The position numbers and the translations under genes were made by a program. This document shows, one piece after another, positions 9,089-17,274 of a stretch of DNA of 33,187 bases. How positions within the stretch are numbered: position 1 is the first letter of the stretch; every line of letters begins with the position of its first letter. A model generated the notes under the pieces. The model was not told the DNA's origin. It was given only the letters and a program-made list of their open reading frames with translations, and did no database searches. Source of the DNA: an uncultured Bacilli bacterium (lineage in GTDB: Bacteria; Bacillota_I; Bacilli_A; RF39; UBA660); contig CALVJZ010000003.1 of NCBI GenBank assembly GCA_944332465.1, positions 1 to 33,187 of the forward strand. Reading direction: 5' to 3'.

Positions 9089-10471
9089 ATGGTAATTGAT
9101 GCGAAAGAGTTATATGAAAAAATAGAAGAATTTATGGATAAAGATGTTACAATTCAAGGATGGATTCGTAATCATCGTAAACAAAAAGAATTTGGGTTTA
9201 TTGATTTTTCTGATGGAACTTGTTTTAATCATATTCAAGTTGTCTATGATGATAAGTTAGAGGACTTTGATGATATTCAAAAATATCATGTTGGTAGTGC
9301 AATTGAAGTTTTAGGTAAAGTAGTAGAATCACCTAAAGAGGGACAAGCTTTTGAAATTCAAGCTAAGAAAGTTATATTACTTGGTGACTGTCCAGAAGAT
9401 TATCCAATTCAACCTAAAAAACATTCACGTGAGTTTTTAAGAGAACAAGCATATCTTAGACCTAGAACAAACTTATTCCAAGCTGTATTTCGTGTTAGAA
9501 GTGTAGCAGCTTATGCAATTCATAGATATTTTCAAGAACATGGTTATGTATATTTTCATGCTCCACTTATTACAGCAAGTGACTGTGAAGGAGCAGGGGA
9601 GATGTTTCATGTTACTTGTATGGATTTAGAGAGTGTTCCTAAAGTAGATGGTAAAGTTGATTATAGTAAAGATATGTTTCAAAAGCCTGCTTCATTAACT
9701 GTTTCTGGACAACTTGAAGCAGAAACTTTTGCTTTAGCATATAAGAAGACTTATACATTTGGACCTACTTTTAGAGCAGAAAATTCAAATACTAAAGTTC
9801 ATGCTAATGAGTTTTGGATGATTGAACCAGAGATTGCTTTTTGTGATTTAAAACAAGATATGGATATTATGGAAGAGATGTTAAAGTATGTAGTTGGTTA
9901 TGTACTTGATCATTGTAAAGATGAAATGAGTTTCTTAGATAAATTTGTGGAAAAAGGATTAATTGAAAAACTTACAAAGTTAGTTAATTCTAAATTTACA
10001 CGTGTTACACATAGAGAAGTTATTGATATTTTACAAAAAGCAGATGTTAAATGGGAATTTGAACCTAAACAGGGTGAAGATATTGCGAAAGAACATGAAA
10101 AATATATTACAGAATATTTTAATGGACCAGTATTTATTACAAATTGGCCAAAAGATATTAAAGCATTCTATATGAAATTAAATGAAGATGGTGAAACTGT
10201 TGCGGCAGTTGATCTTGAAGTACCAGGTGCTGGAGAAATCATGGGAGGAAGCCAAAGAGAAGAAGATTATGATAAACTTGTGTCTCGTATGAGGGAGTTA
10301 GATATGGATATGAGTGAGTTAGATTGGTATATTAATCTTCGTAGGTTTGGTGGATGTGTTCATTCAGGATTTGGTATGGGATTTGAACGTTTACTAATCT
10401 ATTTAACAGGTGTTGAAAACATTCGTGATGTTATTCCATATCCTAGAACACCAGGTAATTGTGACTTTTAA
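9089..10471 (+). CDS. asnS: Asparaginyl-tRNA synthetase
   Basis: The 460-residue class IIb synthetase has an N-terminal OB-fold anticodon-binding domain (about 15-105) and a catalytic domain with motif 2 around FRAENSNT and motif 3 GFGMGFERL near the C-terminus. It attaches Asn to tRNA-Asn. Asn rather than Asp specificity is supported by overall length, the AsnRS-like segment KVHANEFWMIEPEIAF and the Asn T-box upstream. A GTGAGGAGG site precedes the ATG. Being in one transcript with asnB, it is induced together with asparagine synthesis. Confidence 0.95.
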   Translation: MVIDAKELYEKIEEFMDKDVTIQGWIRNHRKQKEFGFIDFSDGTCFNHIQVVYDDKLEDFDDIQKYHVGSAIEVLGKVVESPKEGQAFEIQAKKVILLGDCPEDYPIQPKKHSREFLREQAYLRPRTNLFQAVFRVRSVAAYAIHRYFQEHGYVYFHAPLITASDCEGAGEMFHVTCMDLESVPKVDGKVDYSKDMFQKPASLTVSGQLEAETFALAYKKTYTFGPTFRAENSNTKVHANEFWMIEPEIAFCDLKQDMDIMEEMLKYVVGYVLDHCKDEMSFLDKFVEKGLIEKLTKLVNSKFTRVTHREVIDILQKADVKWEFEPKQGEDIAKEHEKYITEYFNGPVFITNWPKDIKAFYMKLNEDGETVAAVDLEVPGAGEIMGGSQREEDYDKLVSRMRELDMDMSELDWYINLRRFGGCVHSGFGMGFERLLIYLTGVENIRDVIPYPRTPGNCDF

Positions 10472-10501
10472 GTTTACAGTGGTTTACTGTAAACTTTTTT
10501 T
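10471..10501 (+). terminator. Intrinsic terminator after asnS
   Basis: A perfect 10-bp stem, AGTTTACAGT (10471-10480) with ACTGTAAACT (10486-10495), has a 5-base loop and a run of eight Ts. The stem begins at the last base of the asnS stop codon. Confidence 0.9.
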
Positions 10502-10527
10502 GTTTTTGTCTTCTTTTTTATTTGGTG

Positions 10528-10536
10528 TGGTATACT
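10528..10536 (+). promoter_or_regulatory. Extended -10 promoter for the PP2C gene
   Basis: TGG followed by TATACT forms an extended -10 element 23 bases before the ATG. A weak TTGTCT lies at 10506-10511 with a 19-bp spacer. Confidence 0.55.
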
Positions 10537-10558
10537 ACTTGTGCAAAAGAGGTATTAT

Positions 10559-11371
10559 ATGGAGAAGTTATATAATTATATTTTACAAAAAGAAAGTGAT
10601 ATTGGATTACTTAGAGAAAGTAATGAGGACTCTGTTTTAGCTTTAGTTCATCCCGAAGATGATTCTCTTAAGATATTAGCCGTTGCGGATGGAATGGGTG
10701 GAAAAGAGTATGGTGATGTTTGTAGTAATTATGTTACTAGAAAGTTTGGGGAATGGTTTTTGGGAAAAAATAAAGGTTTTTTTTCAAATCCTTTAAAAAT
10801 ACGTGATGAATTATTAAAATTAACTTATGAATGTAATGATTATTTTATTTCTTTCTTTGGTAAAAATATAGTTGGTACAACTCTTACTTTAGCAATTATT
10901 TTAAATAAAGAAACAATTATTTTACACTTAGGTGATTCTAGATGTTATTTTTATAAAGATAATATTTTAACACAAGTAACAGAAGATGATAGTGATGTTT
11001 GGTTATATCATAAGTTTCAAGGTATAAAAAAAGAATGGTTAAGATATTTTTCATCTAGTAATATTATTAATAATTGTATTGGAATATCAAAAGATAGTTG
11101 TAAACCACATATTTATATTTATTCTAACGATGAATATAATACTCTTTTATTAACAACTGATGGTGTTACAGATTTAGTAATGGATAATAAAATTCGTAGT
11201 ATTTTAGGACAAGATATAAAAAGAGCTTCTAAAGTGTTAATAAATGAAGCTGTTAATGTTGATCAACATTTATTTATTCCAAGTGAATTAAAAAATTATT
11301 CATATGATTATTATTTAGTGCCTGTACGTGGTAGAGATAATGCTAGTGTTGTGCTTTTTTCAAAATTTTAG
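10559..11371 (+). CDS. PP2C-family serine/threonine protein phosphatase
   Basis: The 270-residue protein contains the PP2C motifs in order: RESNED (19-24), VADGMGG with metal-binding Asp44, GTTLTLA, HLGDSRCYF, TTDGVTDLV and the final RGRDNAS with a metal-binding Asp. These coordinate two divalent metals for dephosphorylating Ser/Thr residues. There is no membrane segment, so it should be cytosolic, as in PrpC/Stp. ATG 10559 follows AGAGGT at good spacing; the upstream GTG at 10541 lacks a site. No PASTA kinase gene is adjacent, but three kinase-like genes lie about 4 kb downstream. The region between the motifs is somewhat divergent from PrpC, so the substrate is unknown. Confidence 0.85.
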   Translation: MEKLYNYILQKESDIGLLRESNEDSVLALVHPEDDSLKILAVADGMGGKEYGDVCSNYVTRKFGEWFLGKNKGFFSNPLKIRDELLKLTYECNDYFISFFGKNIVGTTLTLAIILNKETIILHLGDSRCYFYKDNILTQVTEDDSDVWLYHKFQGIKKEWLRYFSSSNIINNCIGISKDSCKPHIYIYSNDEYNTLLLTTDGVTDLVMDNKIRSILGQDIKRASKVLINEAVNVDQHLFIPSELKNYSYDYYLVPVRGRDNASVVLFSKF

Positions 11372-11416
11372 TATAAAACTTTTTTCTTTGTTCATTCTAT
11401 TAGTGGAGGGATAAAA

Positions 11417-12016
11417 ATGAAAAAAGTTATGAAGATATTTCTTGTAGTTATATTTTCTTTATTTATTGTAGGGTGTGGTAATACAATGTCAACACCAACA
11501 AATAAAGTAGAAGAGTTTTTAGGTAAATATCAAAATATGGATGATGATGTTACTATACAACTTGATGAAGTATTAGATTCTGAAGATATGAGTAGTGAGC
11601 AGAAAGAAAAGTATCGTTCTATTTTAGAAAAACAATATCAAAACTTATCTTATAAAATTAAAAATGAAGAAATTAATGGAGATAATGCAACTGTCGATGT
11701 AGAAATTAAAGTATTGGATTATGCAACTACAATAAATGATGCGAAAAAGTATTATGAAGAACATAAAGAAGAAATTGATAAAAAATATAATGAAGAACAT
11801 AAAGATAATGTAGTGGAAGATGCAGTAGAAGGAGTAGAAGAAGCGTTAGAGAAAAGTGCTGCATATATTGATTATAAGTTGAAAGAGTTAGAGAATGTTA
11901 CTGATACAATTAGTTATGATATTACTTTTTATTTAAGTAAAGAAAATGGTAAGTGGAAAATACAAGATTTATCTGATGTTGATTTAAAAAAAATTCATGG
12001 TTTATATGAAGGATAG
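11417..12016 (+). CDS. Lipoprotein of unknown function
   Basis: The 199-residue protein has a lipoprotein signal peptide with lipobox L-F-I-V-G-C and acylation site Cys20. The mature part is highly charged: an N-terminal helical stretch, an alternating strand pattern (SYKIKNEEINGDNATVDVEI), an acidic helix rich in Glu and Lys (about 110-150) and a closing strand with NGKWKIQDLS. The strand pattern resembles NTF2-like lipoproteins common in Bacillota, but I cannot assign a named family. A GGAGGG site precedes the ATG. It is probably tethered to the outer face of the membrane. Confidence 0.75.
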   Translation: MKKVMKIFLVVIFSLFIVGCGNTMSTPTNKVEEFLGKYQNMDDDVTIQLDEVLDSEDMSSEQKEKYRSILEKQYQNLSYKIKNEEINGDNATVDVEIKVLDYATTINDAKKYYEEHKEEIDKKYNEEHKDNVVEDAVEGVEEALEKSAAYIDYKLKELENVTDTISYDITFYLSKENGKWKIQDLSDVDLKKIHGLYEG

Positions 12017-12033
12017 AGCAATCTATCTTTTTT
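12012..12033 (+). terminator. Intrinsic terminator after the lipoprotein gene
   Basis: GATAGA (12012-12017) pairs with TCTATC (12022-12027) around a 4-base loop, followed by six Ts. The 5' arm contains the stop codon of the lipoprotein gene. Confidence 0.65.
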
Positions 12034-12106
12034 GTTTTTCTTGCTTTTTTATCTTTTATTTTGTTTTTAATTTTGTTATACTTATAAAAGAATAGAGGGT
12101 GTTTCT

Positions 12107-14095
12107 GTGATAGGAAGAATTGTAGAAATTGTTGATAATAGCGTTACTATAAAATTAGAGATTAATATTAGTGAGCAACCCAATTTAGTTAATTTACATG
12201 TTGTTTTTGATGACGGTAGTGGTAGAAGTGTTGTTGCAGAAGTAGCGAATGTTAATCAAGAGAAGATGCTTGCTAATATAGTTGGTGAAATTGAAAATGG
12301 TGTTTTTACACCTGGATCTAGTGTAAAGCCTTCTTTTAAGTCACAAGTAAGATTAATAAAAGCAGAGGAGTTAGCACTTCTTTTTGGGAATTCTGAAACA
12401 GAGTTTGGTTATACTAATTTTGGTACTAGTAATGTTTATCGTGGATATAAAATTAATGTGCCAGTTAATGAGTTTTTTAATTCACATTTTGCAATACTTG
12501 GTAACTCTGGTGCTGGTAAAAGTTGTACGGTTGCGTCTATTGTGCAAAAATTATTTTTAAGTAGTCCTAAAGCACCAATTAATTCAGCAATATTTTTCTT
12601 TGATGCATATGGTGAGTATACTAATGCCTTTGGAGCTATTCACGAGAAAAATCCAATGTTACATTATAAATCATATACAACTAATGTTATTGATCCTGAT
12701 ACAGAAATATTACGTATTCCAGCATGGCTACTTGATGTTGATGATTTAGCTTTATTACTTGATGCGACAACACCAGCTCAACTTCCTATTTTGGAAAAGA
12801 CATTAAAGCTAGTACCAATTTTAACAGGTAATTCAGGAGTCGTAATTAAGCGTAAAAATGATATTATTGCAAGAGCATTACAAGATATTTTACTTAGTGG
12901 TAATGAATCAACAAAGATTCGTGACCAAGTTGTAGCTGTTTTAACGAAGTTTAATACACCAGAGTTAAACTTGGAAAGTCAAATAGCACAACCTGGATAT
13001 GTTCGTACTTTAAAACAATGTTTATATGTAGATAAAACTGGTAAAATGCAAGAGATGGAACTTGTTGTTGAGTTTATTAGAGGATATATTAGTGATGTTC
13101 AAGAAGAGATTAATGAAGCAGATTTAAATTATTTTTATTCACTTACTGATTTGGAAGAAGCTATGGAATTTGCAATGATTAGTGAAGGTATTTTAAAAAG
13201 TGATAAAGTTTTTGATGTAGCAAATATTATGAATGTTAGACTTCATTCTTTAGCAACAGGTGATCATAAAGCTTATTTTGAATATCCTAGATATGTTAAT
13301 AAAGATCAGTATATTGATAGTTTGATGTTAGATCCAACATCTAATACAAGAGCTCAAATTATTAATTTTAATATTAATTATATTGATGATAGATTAGCAA
13401 AAGTATTTACAAAGATTTTATCGCGTATGTTATTTAATAAAGCTAGTAATTTTAAACCACGTGGGTCAATGGCTTTTAATATAATTATTGAGGAAGCACA
13501 TCGTTATGTTCAACATGATAGTGATGTTAGTCTACTTGGATATAATATATTTGAACGTATTGCGAAAGAAGGTCGTAAGTATGGACTTTTCTTAGGACTT
13601 ATTACACAACGTCCTAGTGAGTTATCTGATACTTGTGTATCACAGTGTATGAATTTTGTAATATTAAGAACACTTCATCCAACGGATTTACAATATATTC
13701 GTGAAATGGTACCTAATGTTTCTTCAGAGTTAGTATTACAGCTTAAAAACTTAAAACCAGGTAATTGTATTGCCTTTGGTAGTGCTTTTCAAGTACCAAC
13801 TTCTATGTATGTGGATTTACCTAATCCAAGACCGCTTTCTAATAATGTTGATTTAAATGATGTTTGGTATAGACAAAGTAATCCTGATACTTTAATTAAT
13901 GCTAGTTCTAGTAATTATACACAAATGCCTGAAGTTAGAACTGTTGATTTTAATCCTAATAATAATGGTATGGTTGTTCCACAACAAGTTGTTAGTGTAG
14001 CAGCAAATCCTACTGTTAGTGCAGGTGGAAGTCTAGCAATGGGACAAAGTGTTCCAACTCAGAATAGATTTATACAAAATATTCCTAATCAATAA
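12107..14095 (+). CDS. HerA-like P-loop ATPase (DUF87 / FtsK-HerA superfamily)
   Basis: The 662-residue protein starts at GTG 12107, preceded by AGAGGGTG. The first 90 residues form a beta-rich domain like the HAS barrel. The Walker A motif GNSGAGKS begins at residue 132, and the Walker B segment is FNIIIEEAH near residue 460. A HerA-type sensor/arginine-finger region follows (LITQRPSELSDTCVSQC, then RTLHPTDLQYIREMVP). The last 75 residues are Asn/Gln/Ser-rich and probably disordered. HerA ATPases form hexameric rings that pump or unwind DNA, often with the nuclease NurA or, in defence systems, with Sir2 or nuclease partners. No such partner is adjacent here, so it is likely a stand-alone chromosomal member. 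The substrate is unknown. Confidence 0.85.
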   Translation: MIGRIVEIVDNSVTIKLEINISEQPNLVNLHVVFDDGSGRSVVAEVANVNQEKMLANIVGEIENGVFTPGSSVKPSFKSQVRLIKAEELALLFGNSETEFGYTNFGTSNVYRGYKINVPVNEFFNSHFAILGNSGAGKSCTVASIVQKLFLSSPKAPINSAIFFFDAYGEYTNAFGAIHEKNPMLHYKSYTTNVIDPDTEILRIPAWLLDVDDLALLLDATTPAQLPILEKTLKLVPILTGNSGVVIKRKNDIIARALQDILLSGNESTKIRDQVVAVLTKFNTPELNLESQIAQPGYVRTLKQCLYVDKTGKMQEMELVVEFIRGYISDVQEEINEADLNYFYSLTDLEEAMEFAMISEGILKSDKVFDVANIMNVRLHSLATGDHKAYFEYPRYVNKDQYIDSLMLDPTSNTRAQIINFNINYIDDRLAKVFTKILSRMLFNKASNFKPRGSMAFNIIIEEAHRYVQHDSDVSLLGYNIFERIAKEGRKYGLFLGLITQRPSELSDTCVSQCMNFVILRTLHPTDLQYIREMVPNVSSELVLQLKNLKPGNCIAFGSAFQVPTSMYVDLPNPRPLSNNVDLNDVWYRQSNPDTLINASSSNYTQMPEVRTVDFNPNNNGMVVPQQVVSVAANPTVSAGGSLAMGQSVPTQNRFIQNIPNQ

Positions 14096-14169
14096 GATTT
14101 AGGACTTTTCCTTTTATGAAAACTGTGTTAAAATATTATTTAGTTAAGATAGAAAATGGAGGATGACAT

Positions 14170-14601
14170 ATGGCTTTTGATAAATTAAAAGAATTAATCG
14201 GTGGCGGAGAAGTAGAAGAAGAAGGAACAGATGAAGAGTTTTATACAACTTCTCGTGAAGAATATCATGAAGAAAATGGTGTTGCGGGTAGTAAGATGAT
14301 GTTATTAGAACCTCGTGCTTATTCAGAAAGTCAACAAATTGCAGATTATTTAAAAAGTCGTTCAGCTGTTGTTGTTAATTTAAAAAGAGTTACACCAGAT
14401 CAAGCAAAAAGAATTGTAGATTTTTTAAGTGGTACTATTTATGCAATTGGTGGGGATTTACAAAAACTAGGCGGAGGAATATTCTTATGTACACCTAATA
14501 ATGTAAATGTTGAAGGTAAGATTAGCGAGGATAATGCTAATACTACTAAGAGAGAAAAAAGTACAAGTAAAAAAGATAAAGATGATGATTTCGATTTTTA
14601 G
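14170..14601 (+). CDS. sepF: Cell division protein SepF
   Basis: The 143-residue protein begins with [13 protein letters not shown], an N-terminal amphipathic membrane-targeting helix, followed by an acidic linker. The SepF core (about 55-120) includes [17 protein letters not shown] and the conserved [12 protein letters not shown] block. A Lys/Asp-rich tail ends the protein. SepF binds FtsZ and anchors and bundles it at the division site. A GGAGG site precedes the ATG. It is directly upstream of divIVA, as in the sepF-divIVA-ileS clusters of other Bacillota, although the ylmG and ylmH genes that often intervene are missing here. Confidence 0.93.
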   Translation: MAFDKLKELIGGGEVEEEGTDEEFYTTSREEYHEENGVAGSKMMLLEPRAYSESQQIADYLKSRSAVVVNLKRVTPDQAKRIVDFLSGTIYAIGGDLQKLGGGIFLCTPNNVNVEGKISEDNANTTKREKSTSKKDKDDDFDF

Positions 14602-14622
14602 TTAATTTTATGAGGTGATTAT

Positions 14623-15060
14623 ATGGAAAAATTTAGTTATGAAGCTAATGGATATAATCGCCAGGAAGTGAATCAGTTTGTTAGTGATGTTATTCGTCAG
14701 ACAGAGGGTATTATTAAAAAGTGTCAAGCACAGGGTGATGCTTTAGAAAAGTTAAAAGCAGAACTTGAACATTATAAGGGATTAGAAAATACATTACAGA
14801 CGGCAATTCTTAAAGCTGAGGAAACGGGCGATAATATTAAGAGAATGGCAAGAGAAGAACGTGAATTAATCGTTCGTGATGCTAAGAATAATGCTAGTCG
14901 TATTGTTAATGAGGCATTACTAAAAGCTGAAAGAATTGAAAATCAAAGAGAAACTTTAGAAAAGAATATGAAAATATTTAAACGTAAATTAAAAGTCATT
15001 ATGGAGCAACAAATGGCTGTAGTTGATGAGATAGAACTTTTAGAATTAGATCCTAAATAG
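14623..15060 (+). CDS. divIVA: Division/polarity coiled-coil protein DivIVA
   Basis: The 145-residue protein has a DivIVA-type N-terminal lipid-binding region (EANGYNRQEVNQFVSDVIRQ) and then an almost continuous coiled coil to the C-terminus. It is shorter than B. subtilis DivIVA (164 residues) and the N-terminal motif is degenerate, so a GpsB-like role is possible, but its position after sepF supports DivIVA. Such proteins recognise curved membrane at septa and poles and recruit division or wall-synthesis factors. An AGGTGAT site precedes the start 21 bases after sepF, so the two form an operon. Confidence 0.88.
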   Translation: MEKFSYEANGYNRQEVNQFVSDVIRQTEGIIKKCQAQGDALEKLKAELEHYKGLENTLQTAILKAEETGDNIKRMAREERELIVRDAKNNASRIVNEALLKAERIENQRETLEKNMKIFKRKLKVIMEQQMAVVDEIELLELDPK

Positions 15061-15070
15061 GATCTTTTTT
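15048..15070 (+). terminator. Intrinsic terminator after divIVA
   Basis: AGATCC (15048-15053) pairs with GGATCT (15060-15065) around a 6-base loop, followed by Ts. The divIVA stop codon lies in the loop and 3' arm. Confidence 0.8.
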
Positions 15071-15071
15071 A

Positions 15072-15100
15072 TTGCAATTTTTTAAGTTTTGTAGTATAAT
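15072..15100 (+). promoter_or_regulatory. Sigma-A-type promoter of the kinase trio
   Basis: TTGCAA (15072-15077), a 17-bp spacer and a perfect TATAAT (15095-15100) lie just after the divIVA terminator. The three kinase-like genes therefore appear to have their own transcript. Confidence 0.8.
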
Positions 15101-15125
15101 ATGTTTTACTTTTTAGGGGGATATT

Positions 15126-15848
15126 ATGAGTTGTGATACATATTATTTAGAGGATGGTAGTAGTTTTAAGAAAAGTGACTTGGTATATCTTGGAGAAGGA
15201 GCTAATGCACGTGTATGGAAATGTGGAAATAGTGCTTTTAAGGAATTTATACCTAGTCATATAGGTTCTGGTATTGATAAAAGACTAGGTGATATTTTTT
15301 CGGAGATTAATTTTTCTAATTTACCAAATTTTTATTCTTTTGTAAGATGGAGTAAAAGCGGAGATGTTCCATATATTGGTTATATGATGGAATATTTTGA
15401 AGAAGATAAAAAAGCAAGTATTTTAGATTTACCTATTTCTACCATTGTTTCTTCTTTTAGAGATTTAGAAAGAGATATTGAAGCTATTTCTGACTTTAAT
15501 ATTTTAATGAATGATGTAACGATTTATAATACAATGATTACAAGTGATGGTAAAATTCATACTTTTGATTATGATATGTTTTATATTGATGAGCATCATA
15601 GAGATGTTTTAAGAAAAAATAAACTTATGGAGTTAAGACTTTTGAAAGGGTTATTTGAATATTATACTTTTCACGATGCTGATTTAGATATAGAAGAAAA
15701 ACTTAATTGTGGAGCTCTTTATAGAAATATATTTTCTTTAAGAAATACTTATGGTTTTGATGTTAGTGGTGTTGTTTTAGATTTATTTGATAAAGATAGA
15801 ACACCGCGTGAAGGTGTAAAGAGGTTGGTGTATGAAAGATTTAGTTGA
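15126..15848 (+). CDS. Protein-kinase-like protein, tandem paralogue 1
   Basis: The 240-residue protein has a minimal kinase fold. A glycine loop LGEGANARV (22-30) is followed by Lys39 in AFKEF, which matches the ATP-binding VAIK lysine. The catalytic loop is D130-V-T-I-Y-N135, keeping the Asp and Asn of HRDLKPxN at the right spacing but without the usual Lys. D148-Y-D replaces DFG. A YMMEYFEE hinge-like segment lies between the lobes. The C-lobe is short compared with Ser/Thr kinases of about 260-280 residues. There is no membrane helix. It starts with an AGGGGG site, and its end overlaps paralogue 2 by 17 bases. The substrate is unknown; a degraded kinase or small-molecule kinase is also possible. 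Confidence 0.75.
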   Translation: MSCDTYYLEDGSSFKKSDLVYLGEGANARVWKCGNSAFKEFIPSHIGSGIDKRLGDIFSEINFSNLPNFYSFVRWSKSGDVPYIGYMMEYFEEDKKASILDLPISTIVSSFRDLERDIEAISDFNILMNDVTIYNTMITSDGKIHTFDYDMFYIDEHHRDVLRKNKLMELRLLKGLFEYYTFHDADLDIEEKLNCGALYRNIFSLRNTYGFDVSGVVLDLFDKDRTPREGVKRLVYERFS

Positions 15849-16533
15849 TAAAGATGGTAAGGTTTATGAAAGGGATAATTTAATTTTATTAGGGGGAGGA
15901 AGTAATTCTTATACCTTTTCCTATGATGATGGGGATATGAAAAAAGTAATTAAACTTTTTAAGAAGGAATGTTTAGATTTTGCTTTAAATCCCTATGTTG
16001 CGGGAATTATTAAATTATTACCACTAAAAAGTTATCCTAATTTTTATTCTATTTTAGAACAAGATGGAGAGTATTTAGGATATGTTATGGAATATTTTGA
16101 AAGATGTGATAATCTTTTACTAGATATGACAAAAGATAGTCTTATTACTTCATTTCAAGCAATGGAAGAAGATGTTAGTAGTTTTTCTAGAGGTCATTTA
16201 TTAATGAGTGATGTAAGAAGTTATAATTTATTATTTAGTAGTGATGGTTTAGCTCATTTAGTTGATTATGATATGTTTCAACTACATTTAAGAGCAAATC
16301 CAGATTCTTTGAAATTATATAATAGTGATACACTTAGTTCTTTTGTAAGAAGTGCCTTTGGAAAAGAAGTTTCAGATGAAATAACGTTTACGGATGATGA
16401 AAGGACTCAAATATATGGTATTTTAGATGAAATTTTTCCAGTATATATTCCTTTTTTACCTAGTGAAAGTATTGCTGATATGTTAGAAGATGGTGAAACT
16501 CCTAGACAATTTTTTAAGAAAAGGGTGAAATAA
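15832..16533 (+). CDS. Protein-kinase-like protein, tandem paralogue 2
   Basis: The 233-residue product shares the layout of paralogue 1: a leading D-K-D-G-K-V-Y hairpin, a Gly-rich loop LLGGGSNSYTF (19-29), Lys41 in VIKLF, the hinge-like YVMEYFE, a catalytic loop D-V-R-S-Y-N with Arg where canonical kinases have Lys, and DYD for DFG. Asp and Asn needed for phosphotransfer and metal binding are kept, so activity is plausible. The start overlaps paralogue 1 by 17 bases, which suggests translational coupling. Sequence divergence from its neighbours is high outside the motifs, pointing to an old duplication. Confidence 0.75.
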   Translation: MKDLVDKDGKVYERDNLILLGGGSNSYTFSYDDGDMKKVIKLFKKECLDFALNPYVAGIIKLLPLKSYPNFYSILEQDGEYLGYVMEYFERCDNLLLDMTKDSLITSFQAMEEDVSSFSRGHLLMSDVRSYNLLFSSDGLAHLVDYDMFQLHLRANPDSLKLYNSDTLSSFVRSAFGKEVSDEITFTDDERTQIYGILDEIFPVYIPFLPSESIADMLEDGETPRQFFKKRVK

Positions 16534-16536
16534 TTT

Positions 16537-17253
16537 ATGGATCGTTATGTAGATAGTAATGGTCAAATTTATGGAGAAGATAATTTAAGTTATCTTGGAC
16601 AAGGATATAATAGTAAAGTTTATAAAAATAGTAGTTATGATAGAGATGTTGCGGTAAAAATATTTAGAGATTCTTCTAGTATATTTTCTTTATCTGAAGA
16701 GACAGCTAGTATTATTTCTGATTTAAGACTTTATAGTTTTCCTACATTTTATTCAACTTTAAAAAAATGTAGTGATGGTAAACATTCAGGATATGTAATG
16801 CAATTTTTTTCTGTAGATGAGGATAGTAGGGTTATTGATATGGATTCTCATCAATTACTTGCATCAATAGAAGATATAGAACATGATATAAAAGAGTTTT
16901 CTAGTCATGATATTTTTATGGAAGATGTTAAAAAAGATAATTTTGTTTTGACAAGGGATGGAAGACTACATTTAATTGATTATGATATGTTTAGTCATTA
17001 TCCTGGTTTTTCTGTTGAAGAGGTAGAAGATAGAAATAGAAGAAGAATACAGGCTTTATTTTTAGATTATTTTCATGGTGAAGTATTTAATGATAGGTCT
17101 TTTACGAGTGATGAAAAAAGAGGAATTGATCAAATACTTAAATTTTATTTAGCAACAGATAGTCTTTATGAGGGATTAGAAAGTATGTTTTCTAGATATG
17201 AAAGTCCACGAGATTATTTTGAAAAAATTGGAAAAGAATTTGTCAAGAAGTAA
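16537..17253 (+). CDS. Protein-kinase-like protein, tandem paralogue 3 (most canonical)
   Basis: The 238-residue product has the clearest kinase motifs of the three: LGQGYNSKVY (20-29), VAVK with Lys41, hinge-like YVMQFF, a catalytic loop D-V-K-K-D-N that keeps the standard Lys, and DYD in the DFG position. A short C-lobe follows, and no membrane segment is present. AAGGGTGA eight bases before the ATG is a good ribosome site, and only three bases separate it from paralogue 2. The promoter for the Ile T-box overlaps the 3' end of this gene. If only one member of the trio is active, this is the best candidate. Confidence 0.8.
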   Translation: MDRYVDSNGQIYGEDNLSYLGQGYNSKVYKNSSYDRDVAVKIFRDSSSIFSLSEETASIISDLRLYSFPTFYSTLKKCSDGKHSGYVMQFFSVDEDSRVIDMDSHQLLASIEDIEHDIKEFSSHDIFMEDVKKDNFVLTRDGRLHLIDYDMFSHYPGFSVEEVEDRNRRRIQALFLDYFHGEVFNDRSFTSDEKRGIDQILKFYLATDSLYEGLESMFSRYESPRDYFEKIGKEFVKK

Positions 17254-17268
17254 AATATGTGTTATATT
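17240..17268 (+). promoter_or_regulatory. Sigma-A-type promoter of the Ile T-box transcript
   Basis: TTGTCA (17240-17245), a 17-bp spacer and TATATT (17263-17268) overlap the last codons of the third kinase gene. Confidence 0.75.
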
Positions 17269-17274
17269 AATTGG

